The notes under the pieces are model-generated. The model ran no database searches. It worked only from the letters and a program-made list of their open reading frames with translations, and was not told the origin of the DNA. Of a DNA stretch of 16,028 nucleotides, positions 1 through 5,860 are shown piece by piece. Each line of letters starts with the position of its first letter. Position 1 is the first letter of the stretch. The stretch comes from Flavobacteriaceae bacterium (lineage in GTDB: Bacteria > Bacteroidota > Bacteroidia > Flavobacteriales > Flavobacteriaceae), in NCBI GenBank assembly GCA_947482805.1, contig CANKLK010000038.1:1-16028 (forward strand), given 5' to 3'. The position numbers were made by a program, and so were the translations under genes.

Positions 1-821
1 ACAACCGGACAACGGTCTTTTCCTCGCATGGCACCAATAGCAACATCACATCTTCGCAACGCTTTTAATAATGATTTGGGTTGTATGGTTGAAGTAAATA
101 TTCTTTGATTTAAATTATTCTGCAAACGACGTAATTTAGTAATCGAATTGTCAAATACTTTTACGTTGGCTCCCAAACCTAGCGCTGTTTTGGCGGCAAA
201 TTCACCCACAGTTCCAGCTCCTAAAATTACCACATCAGTGGGAGGAACCCCAGTAATATTACCAAGTAATAATCCTTTTCCGAATTCGTTGTTTATCATG
301 AGTTCGGCTGCAATTAAAACTGAGGCGATCCCTGCAATTTCACTCAAGGATTTCACTGCTGGATAGGAGCCATCTTCATCTTTGATGTATTCAAAAGCAA
401 GTGCGGTAATTTTTTTCTTGGATAAGGCTTCAAAGTATTCTTTTTTTCGAGTTTTTAACTGAATAGCAGAAATCACAATAGCATTCATGTTTACTATTGC
501 AATTTCTTCCATAGTCAAAGGTTCAACCTTCAGAATCATTGGGCAACTCAACACTTTTTTAATGTCGTTGGTAATAGTTGCTCCGGCATCGCTAAATTCT
601 TTATCTGTGTAGCTGGAACTTAAGCCAGCACCTGATTCAATCATCACTTTATGACCATGAGAAGTAAGTGAATTGACAGCATCAGGCGTCAAACAAATAC
701 GTCTTTCCTGATAAGAAGTTTCTTTTGGAATTCCGATAAAGAGTTCGCTTTTGTGACGATATACTTCTAATTTTTCCTCTTGAGGTAAAAGCTGTTGCTT
801 AGTGAAAGGGGTAATAGCCAT
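1..821 (-). CDS. ald: Alanine dehydrogenase-like protein (C-terminus outside window)
   Basis: This is an NAD-dependent alanine dehydrogenase / transhydrogenase-alpha family protein, expected to interconvert L-alanine with pyruvate and ammonia in the cytoplasm. The first 273 residues are visible; the family usually has 370-400. Reading from the ATG at 821, the N-terminal substrate domain has the IPKE and ERRICLTPDAV segments (residues about 31-48) and a lysine in MILKVEP (K98). The Rossmann domain begins at about residue 195 with VVILGAGTVGEFAA (GxGxxG) and a likely NAD-ribose-binding Asp in VKVFDNS. An N-terminal extension of roughly 28 residues precedes the usual start of the family. The position of the canonical catalytic His is Gln (Q121 in AIQLKT). 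It lies 45 bases downstream of tsaE on the same strand, so it may be co-transcribed, although a promoter-like sequence overlaps the tsaE end. The family call is firm; the exact substrate is less so. Confidence 0.88.
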   Translation of the reverse strand, partial: MAITPFTKQQLLPQEEKLEVYRHKSELFIGIPKETSYQERRICLTPDAVNSLTSHGHKVMIESGAGLSSSYTDKEFSDAGATITNDIKKVLSCPMILKVEPLTMEEIAIVNMNAIVISAIQLKTRKKEYFEALSKKKITALAFEYIKDEDGSYPAVKSLSEIAGIASVLIAAELMINNEFGKGLLLGNITGVPPTDVVILGAGTVGEFAAKTALGLGANVKVFDNSITKLRRLQNNLNQRIFTSTIQPKSLLKALRRCDVAIGAMRGKDRCPV

Positions 822-844
822 ACTGCACAATTGTAATTTTGCAC

Positions 845-875
845 CAAATTACAAAAAAATATTCAACTATGTCAA
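845..875 (-). promoter_or_regulatory. Candidate promoter for ald
   Basis: On the minus strand a TTG (875-873) is followed after 21 bases by TAATTTG (851-845), close to the Bacteroidetes TTG / TAnnTTTG pattern but one base short in the -7 box. It overlaps the last codons of tsaE and would give a leader of about 15-20 bases before the ald ATG. Confidence 0.3.
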
Positions 876-1274
876 TCTCAGGTTTCTTTTACCATCAACA
901 GATTGAGACAAATTAATGGTAGAAAAATCATCAGGAAGTAAATTCGGAATCTTTTCTGCCCACTCAATAAAGCACCAATTTCCGGAATATAAATAGTCCT
1001 CAATTCCCATATCTAAGGCTTCAATTTCCGATTTCAACCGATACATATCAAAGTGATATACCTTCTGGTTTTCCTCAGCTTGGTATTCATTTACTAAAGA
1101 AAATGTTGGGCTGCTGGTGGCATCTGTCACACCTAGTTCTTTTGCCAACGCTTTGATTAATGTTGTTTTACCAACTCCCATATTGCCATGAAAAAGAATT
1201 ACTTTATGAGGCTTTTCAATTATGATTTTTTTTGCTACTTGTTTTATTTCGTCAAGTGAAAAGATGATTTCCAT
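867..1274 (-). CDS. tsaE: tRNA threonylcarbamoyladenosine biosynthesis ATPase TsaE
   Basis: TsaE is the P-loop ATPase that works with TsaB and TsaD to place the threonylcarbamoyl group on A37 of ANN-decoding tRNAs (t6A). The 135-residue protein is of normal family length. It shows a Walker A motif GNMGVGKTT (residues 30-38), the conserved SPTFSLVNEY segment (55-64), HFDMYRL (74-80) and the FIEWAEKI motif (102-109), all characteristic of YjeE/TsaE proteins. The ATG at 1274 places the Walker A at the usual distance from the N-terminus. It lies between porX (upstream) and ald (downstream) on the same strand, an arrangement I recall as common in Flavobacteriaceae. The 83-base gap to porX is almost completely filled by the inverted heptad repeats. 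Confidence 0.95.
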   Translation of the reverse strand: MEIIFSLDEIKQVAKKIIIEKPHKVILFHGNMGVGKTTLIKALAKELGVTDATSSPTFSLVNEYQAEENQKVYHFDMYRLKSEIEALDMGIEDYLYSGNWCFIEWAEKIPNLLPDDFSTINLSQSVDGKRNLRLT

Positions 1275-1283
1275 TGTCTCTAT

Positions 1284-1318
1284 GTTTGAAGTTAGAAGCT
1301 GGAAGCTGGAAGAGGGAA
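1284..1318 (+). repeat. Heptanucleotide repeat array, left arm of porX-tsaE pair
   Basis: There are five adjacent 7-base units in exact register: GTTTGAA, GTTAGAA, GCTGGAA (twice) and GAGGGAA, giving a consensus of roughly GNTDGAA. It begins 9 bases from the tsaE start codon. Together with 1329-1356 it forms an inverted pair; an 11-base core, GAAGTTAGAAG (1288-1298), is perfectly complementary to 1328-1338. Confidence 0.75.
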
Positions 1319-1328
1319 GATTATTTTC

Positions 1329-1356
1329 TTCTAACTTCCGCCTTCCATCTTCCTTT
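1329..1356 (-). repeat. Heptanucleotide repeat array, right arm of porX-tsaE pair
   Basis: Read on the minus strand there are four units ending in RGAA: AAAGGAA, GATGGAA, GGCGGAA and GTTAGAA. They have the same 7-base period and a similar consensus to the left arm, in opposite orientation. The array starts one base after the porX stop codon (TAG at 1360-1358). Only about 10 bases separate the arms, and no gene lies between them. Confidence 0.75.
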
Positions 1357-1357
1357 T

Positions 1358-2941
1358 CTATTTTGGATTAAAAACTAAAAAAGGAACAATCATTTCTTCC
1401 AATGAAATTCCGCCATGTTGGTAGGTATTTCGGTAATAACTAACATAATGATTATAGTTGTTTACATAGGCCAAAAAGAAATCATTCTTCGCAAAAATAT
1501 AAGAACTGCTCATGTTTATAGCTGGTAACCCTATTATCTTTGGGTCTTTCACTGCATAAACGTCTTTATCTTCATAGGTTAGACTTCTTCCTGTTTTGTA
1601 TCTTAAATTCAAACTAGTGTTTTTGTCGCCAATAACTTTAGAAGGATGTTTAACGTTTATAGTTCCGTGGTCAGTAGTAATTATTAATTTAAATCCTAAT
1701 TTTTGAGCTTGTTGAATTATTTCTAATAAAGGTGAATTTTTAAACCAGCTCAGTGTTAAGGAGCGATAGGCTTTATCATCTGAAGCCAACTCTTTTACAA
1801 CATCCATTTCGGTTTTGGCATGCGACAGCATATCCACAAAATTGTAAACTACAGTAACCAAATTGTTGTCTTTTAATCCTTTGAAGTTTTCGGCTAATTT
1901 TTTTCCGCTTGCTAAATTGGTAATTTTAAAATAATCCTGTTTGATATTTAATCCCAATCGTTTCAAATGTGCTGTTAAAAATTCGGCTTCATAAAGGTTT
2001 TTACCTCCTTCTTCCACATCATTTTTCCAATATTGTGGGAATTGTTTTTCCATTTCTAATGGAGTTAAGCCTGAAAAAATGGAGTTTCTAGCGTATTGTG
2101 TTGCGGTTGGTAGACTGGCGTAATACGGAACTTCTTTTTCCAGTTTATAATGATTCGCAACAACACTTTCCATTACTTTCCATTGATCATAACGAAGGTT
2201 ATCGATTACGACAAAAAGTATGGGTTTATCCTTTTTGACCAATTCAGGAACCACTAATTCTCTGAACAAAGTATGTGACTGAATCGGTTTTGCATCGCTC
2301 CGTTCGGCTTTGCCTCGGGTATCCGCTTTTGGATGGAACCAATCTTCATAGTTGCGCTCAATAAATTTTCCGAATTGCGCATTGGCTTCCACTTTTTGAC
2401 TTTCGAGAATTTCAAACATGCTTTGGTCGTTGATGTTTTCTAATTCCAATTCCCAAAAAATAAGTTTTTTATAAAGCTCAACCCAATCTTCATGGCTGTT
2501 TACCATTGCCATTTCCATTGCAATTTTTCGAAATTCCTTTTGATAATCTAAGGTCGTTTTTTCAGAAATCAATCGGGAATGATCGAGATTTTTCTTCAAG
2601 CTCAATAAGATCTGATTTGGATTTACTGGCTTTATCAAATAGTCCGCAATTTTAGAACCAATGGCTTCTTCCATGATATATTCTTCCTCACTTTTGGTAA
2701 TCATAATCATTGGTGTAGACGATTTTTTTTCTTTCATTTCTGATAGCGTCTCCAAACCACTCATTCCTGGCATATTTTCATCAAGGAATACAATGTCGTA
2801 GTTTCCCTCTTCAAATGCATCAACGGCATCCCGGCCATTATTGAAAGTAGTTACTTTATAGTTTTTCTTTTCTAGAAAAAGGATATGAGGTTTAAGTAAA
2901 TCAATTTCATCATCAACCCAAAGTATTTTTATAGGATCCAT
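1358..2941 (-). CDS. porX: T9SS regulator PorX (receiver domain fused to PglZ/alkaline phosphatase domain)
   Basis: PorX is the response-regulator-like partner of the PorY kinase. In Porphyromonas and other Bacteroidetes it controls type IX secretion genes. The 527 residues begin with a CheY-like receiver domain (about 1-120): acidic pocket D10-D11, phospho-acceptor D54 in FLDENMPG, and K104 in YLIKPVNP. No DNA-binding domain follows. Instead a linker (about 120-235) leads to a PglZ/alkaline-phosphatase-superfamily domain with likely metal and catalytic residues D247 (FVVIDNLRYD), T279 (SLPTATQYARNS), D370/H374 (NFVDMLSHA), D424-H425 (TTDHG) and H509 (NTYQHGG). All the expected zinc-site residues look intact, so phosphohydrolase activity is plausible. 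The ATG at 2941 is the natural start of the receiver domain. It is the first gene of the minus-strand group with tsaE and ald, and a T9SS cargo protein lies a few kilobases away. Confidence 0.95.
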   Translation of the reverse strand: MDPIKILWVDDEIDLLKPHILFLEKKNYKVTTFNNGRDAVDAFEEGNYDIVFLDENMPGMSGLETLSEMKEKKSSTPMIMITKSEEEYIMEEAIGSKIADYLIKPVNPNQILLSLKKNLDHSRLISEKTTLDYQKEFRKIAMEMAMVNSHEDWVELYKKLIFWELELENINDQSMFEILESQKVEANAQFGKFIERNYEDWFHPKADTRGKAERSDAKPIQSHTLFRELVVPELVKKDKPILFVVIDNLRYDQWKVMESVVANHYKLEKEVPYYASLPTATQYARNSIFSGLTPLEMEKQFPQYWKNDVEEGGKNLYEAEFLTAHLKRLGLNIKQDYFKITNLASGKKLAENFKGLKDNNLVTVVYNFVDMLSHAKTEMDVVKELASDDKAYRSLTLSWFKNSPLLEIIQQAQKLGFKLIITTDHGTINVKHPSKVIGDKNTSLNLRYKTGRSLTYEDKDVYAVKDPKIIGLPAINMSSSYIFAKNDFFLAYVNNYNHYVSYYRNTYQHGGISLEEMIVPFLVFNPK

Positions 2942-2961
2942 ATTTATTATATTGTTTTGTG

Positions 2962-2968
2962 CAAATTA
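2962..2968 (-). promoter_or_regulatory. Candidate -7 element upstream of porX
   Basis: The minus strand reads TAATTTG 20 bases before the porX ATG. It resembles the -7 box of Bacteroidetes but lacks one spacer base, and I see no clear -33 TTG, so this is a weak call. Confidence 0.22.
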
Positions 2969-3071
2969 CTATAATTATAAAACGCAGTATTATTAAAATT
3001 ATTATAAAATAATTAAAATTTGTACAAACTCAGTTTAAAATTTAGCGGTCAAATTAATGTTAAAGTATTTT

Positions 3072-3098
3072 TTGGTTTTATTATATTAATTACTTTTG
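3072..3098 (+). promoter_or_regulatory. Candidate promoter of the small Lys/Cys-rich gene
   Basis: TACTTTTG (3091-3098) matches the Bacteroidetes -7 consensus TAnnTTTG. A TTG at 3072-3074 lies 16 bases upstream, slightly closer than usual for the -33 element. The predicted leader is about 35 bases. Confidence 0.4.
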
Positions 3099-3138
3099 GA
3101 ATTATTGATCGACTAATTATTAATTTAAATCTATACAA

Positions 3139-3333
3139 ATGAAAAAAGTAATCTTATCAATGGCTGTTGTGGCGTTTTTATTTTCAATGAATGTTAATGC
3201 TCATGAAACACCAAAAGAGAAAAAGAAAAAAGCAAAAACTGAAAAAAACTGTTCTATGGAAGAAAAGAAATCTTGTAGTTCAGAGAAAAAAACATCTTGC
3301 TGTGCTTCTAAAAAAGCAGAAGAGAAAAAATAG
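3139..3333 (+). CDS. Small secreted Lys/Cys-rich protein, function unknown
   Basis: I do not recognise this 64-residue protein beyond a general resemblance to small flavobacterial secreted proteins. It begins with a clear Sec signal peptide (charged KK, hydrophobic VILSMAVVAFLFSM) with a likely signal peptidase I cut after A21 (NVNA|HE). The mature part of about 43 residues has 15 lysines, about eight acidic residues and four cysteines (C38, C46, C54, C55), the last two adjacent, and no hydrophobic core. It is therefore probably disordered unless metal-bound or disulphide-linked. The gene stands alone, with its own candidate promoter and a strong terminator, which supports it being real. Metal binding or a redox role is a guess from the cysteine spacing. 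An overlapping +1-frame reading (3191-3373) is treated as a shadow because it lacks a signal and a start context. Confidence 0.72.
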   Translation: MKKVILSMAVVAFLFSMNVNAHETPKEKKKKAKTEKNCSMEEKKSCSSEKKTSCCASKKAEEKK

Positions 3334-3352
3334 TTTTTCTTTGATATTTAAT

Positions 3353-3383
3353 AAAGTGTCTCGATTTTCGTGACACTTTTTTT
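3353..3383 (+). terminator. Rho-independent terminator after the small secreted gene
   Basis: An 8-base perfect stem, AAAGTGTC (3353-3360) with GACACTTT (3372-3379), has an 11-base loop and runs into a T tract (3377-3383), 20 bases after the stop codon. Confidence 0.8.
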
Positions 3384-3450
3384 ATTTAATTTCCTCTTAA
3401 TTAGCCATAAAACTATACATTTGGCAACTATATTATTAAATAAAAACCAA

Positions 3451-3458
3451 TAATTTTG
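3451..3458 (+). promoter_or_regulatory. Candidate -7 element of the M13 peptidase gene
   Basis: TAATTTTG fits TAnnTTTG 14 bases before the ATG at 3473. The nearest upstream TTG (3421-3423) is 27 bases away, longer than usual, so only the -7 part is supported. Confidence 0.3.
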
Positions 3459-3472
3459 AAAACAATAAACGT

Positions 3473-5512
3473 ATGCAATTAAAAAACAAACTTACCCTTA
3501 GCATGCTTTCGGCTTTATTCTTTCTAAGCTGTAGTAAAAAAGAAATTCAATACGAAGATCCACTACTTACTAACCGAGACACAACTGTAAATCCAGGAGA
3601 TGATTTTTTTCATTATGCCAATGGTGGTTGGTTTGCAAAACACCCTATTCCAAGCACGGAAAGTAGTAACGGTATTTTTAGAACTATAGGAGATACTATT
3701 AACGCTCAAATTAAAGACATCTGTGAAAAATCAGCAGCAAATAAAACTGCCTCAAAAGGGAGTAATGAACAAAAAATAGGTGATTTTTATGCTTCTGGAA
3801 TGGATACGGTAGCTATTGAAAAAGTAGGGCTGAAATCATTATCAAGTGATTTGTCGAAAATTGATGCTATAAAAGATGTCCCAATGTTAATGAATACTAT
3901 TGGTTATCTTCATACGATAGGAGCTGGTCCGGCGTTTTCTTTTTATGTTGGACAAGATGATAAAATAAGTTCTAAAACTGCTTTGTTTTTTTCACAAGGC
4001 GGTTTGGGATTAGGTAATAGAGATTACTATTTTAATACTGATGCCGAAACAGTAAAAATCAGAACTGAATATGTAAAGCATTTGGAAGCAATGTTTAAAT
4101 TAATGGGAGAAGATGCCACTGAAGCAAATAAGGCGGCGTCTACAATTATTAATTTGGAAACCGATTTGGCTAAAAATAGTAGAAAACTGGAAGCCCTTCG
4201 TGACCCAATAAAGAATTACAACAAAATGACTTTGGCTCAATTCAAATCGTCAACACCATCTATCGCATGGGAAAATGTTTTGCCAAAATTAGGCATCACA
4301 AAAGTCGATACCTTAATTGTTGGTCAACCTGAATTTTTCAAAGGATTGGATAAAATTGTTACCACATATACTATAGAAGATTGGAAAACCTATTTGAAAT
4401 GGGATTTGATTAACTCTTATGCTTCTTTTTTGAATAACGCTATCGAAAAGCAAAACTTTGCGTTCTATTCAACTATAATGAATGGCGTAAAAGAACAAAA
4501 ACCGAGATGGAAAAGAATTGTGGAGCAAACAGATGGATCATTAGGTGAATTGATAGGGCAAGTTTACATAAAGGATTATTTACCTGCAGGTTCTAAGGAA
4601 AAACTATTAGAAATTGGAAATAACATTCGTGATGTTTATGCTGAACACATTAAGAAATTAGATTGGATGAGTGAGGCTACCAAGAAAAAAGCACTTTTTA
4701 AATTAAGTAAAATTGTAATGAAGGTTGGATATCCTGATAAATGGAAGGATATGAGCAGTATTACTATCAATAGAAATGACTATTGTGCCAATGTTATGGC
4801 AGTGAATAAATGGGAATACAATTATATGATTAATAAATATGGCAAACCTGTAGATAGAACAGAATGGGGAATGTATCCACAAACGTATAATGCGTATTAC
4901 AATCCAAGCAACAATGAAATTTGTGTTCCTGCCTGTAATATTTTAGTTCCTGGATTTGAAGGAAGAATGCCAGATGATGCTATTTTATATGGAATTATTG
5001 GCGGTTCTACATTTGGACACGAAATTACACATGGTTTTGATGATCAGGGAAGTCAATATGACGATAAAGGAAATTTGAACGACTGGTGGACAGCAGAAGA
5101 TAAAGCAAAATTTACTCAGAAAACAAAAGCAATTGTTGCTCAATTCAATAAGTTTGAACCGCTCAAAGGTAAGTTTGTTAACGGTGATGCGACACAAGGG
5201 GAAAACATTGCTGATTTAGGTGGTGTTGTTATGGGATACGAAGCCTTCAAAAAAACAGCACAATTCAAGAATAAAGAAAAAATAAGTAATCTTACACCTG
5301 ATCAAAGATACTTCTTAGCATATGGTTATGCCTGGATGGTAAATTCTAAAGATGAAGCTTTATCCAGACAAATAATGTCTGATGTACATTCACCGGCTCA
5401 ATTCAGGATAAATGGACCATTAATGAATATTCCGGAATTCTATAAAGCATTTAACGTAAAACCTGGCAATAAAATGTACTTGCCCGAAAGCGAAAGAGTC
5501 GTCATTTGGTAA
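3473..5512 (+). CDS. M13 family metallopeptidase, lipoprotein (neprilysin/PepO-like)
   Basis: This is a zinc endopeptidase of the neprilysin/PepO family (679 residues, normal length), expected to cleave oligopeptides in the periplasm or at the cell surface. The N-terminus is a lipoprotein signal with the lipobox FLSC (C20), so it should be membrane-anchored. The long N-terminal M13 domain (about 40-430) precedes the catalytic domain. The catalytic domain carries the substrate-binding NAYYNP motif (about 475-480), the zinc motif HEITH (516-520, followed by GFDDQGSQYD) and the third zinc ligand in ENIAD (E577-D581). It ends with the typical tryptophan (VVIW). All catalytic residues are present. 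The gene has its own terminator and appears monocistronic. The ATG at 3473 is chosen because it gives the complete lipoprotein signal. Confidence 0.95.
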   Translation: MQLKNKLTLSMLSALFFLSCSKKEIQYEDPLLTNRDTTVNPGDDFFHYANGGWFAKHPIPSTESSNGIFRTIGDTINAQIKDICEKSAANKTASKGSNEQKIGDFYASGMDTVAIEKVGLKSLSSDLSKIDAIKDVPMLMNTIGYLHTIGAGPAFSFYVGQDDKISSKTALFFSQGGLGLGNRDYYFNTDAETVKIRTEYVKHLEAMFKLMGEDATEANKAASTIINLETDLAKNSRKLEALRDPIKNYNKMTLAQFKSSTPSIAWENVLPKLGITKVDTLIVGQPEFFKGLDKIVTTYTIEDWKTYLKWDLINSYASFLNNAIEKQNFAFYSTIMNGVKEQKPRWKRIVEQTDGSLGELIGQVYIKDYLPAGSKEKLLEIGNNIRDVYAEHIKKLDWMSEATKKKALFKLSKIVMKVGYPDKWKDMSSITINRNDYCANVMAVNKWEYNYMINKYGKPVDRTEWGMYPQTYNAYYNPSNNEICVPACNILVPGFEGRMPDDAILYGIIGGSTFGHEITHGFDDQGSQYDDKGNLNDWWTAEDKAKFTQKTKAIVAQFNKFEPLKGKFVNGDATQGENIADLGGVVMGYEAFKKTAQFKNKEKISNLTPDQRYFLAYGYAWMVNSKDEALSRQIMSDVHSPAQFRINGPLMNIPEFYKAFNVKPGNKMYLPESERVVIW

Positions 5513-5530
5513 TTTTTGAAAACCAACAAT

Positions 5531-5560
5531 ATCCCTATCAATTCGATAGGGATTTTTTTT
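5531..5560 (+). terminator. Rho-independent terminator after the M13 peptidase gene
   Basis: A perfect 9-base stem, ATCCCTATC (5531-5539) with GATAGGGAT (5545-5553), has a 5-base loop and is followed directly by a run of eight T (5553-5560). It starts 19 bases past the stop codon. Confidence 0.88.
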
Positions 5561-5691
5561 GGACTTACTTTTTATCTATTTAATTTTTTATTAATTGATT
5601 AAAATGTAAGATAAATACATTATAATATTTTAAAAATATGCATTTCATCGATTAAATATGCTTTTAATAGATATTTTTTGAATAAACTATT

Positions 5692-5699
5692 TACATTTG
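5692..5699 (+). promoter_or_regulatory. Candidate -7 element of the adhesin/T9SS-cargo operon
   Basis: TACATTTG matches TAnnTTTG exactly. No good -33 TTG lies 17-23 bases upstream. If used, the leader would be about 150 bases and would contain the hairpin at 5749-5780. Confidence 0.3.
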
Positions 5700-5748
5700 G
5701 TTTAAGATTTACGATATCATATTCAAAATAATAACAATTAGGTGTTAA

Positions 5749-5780
5749 AATTTTAATCTCCTTATTAAAAGATTAAAATT
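5749..5780 (+). repeat. Inverted repeat in the leader of the adhesin-like gene
   Basis: There is a perfect 11-base inverted repeat: arms 5749-5759 and 5770-5780, core ATTTTAATCT / AGATTAAAAT, with a 10-base spacer. The stem is nearly all A/T, and no T run follows as in a terminator. It could be an operator or an RNA leader hairpin, or may arise by chance in such AT-rich DNA. Confidence 0.45.
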
Positions 5781-5860
5781 GGTTTATTATCAAGTCGTTA
5801 TTACAAATGAAAAAATAGAATCACTTTTAATTGAATTATTAACGCATGAATTTTTTAGTT

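Larger units (their letters stand above)
5561..5845. other. AT-rich intergenic region upstream of the adhesin-like gene
   Basis: With the preceding terminator this is a gap of about 330 bases without a gene. It is extremely AT-rich and shows no ORF of note. It holds a candidate -7 element (5692-5699) and an 11-base inverted repeat (5749-5780). It probably serves as the promoter and long leader of the two-gene surface-protein operon that follows. Confidence 0.5.

Noticed and set aside
148..366. Small plus-strand reading frame opposite ald
   Set aside because: It is antisense to a conserved enzyme, and its Pro/Ser-rich translation has no signal or motif.
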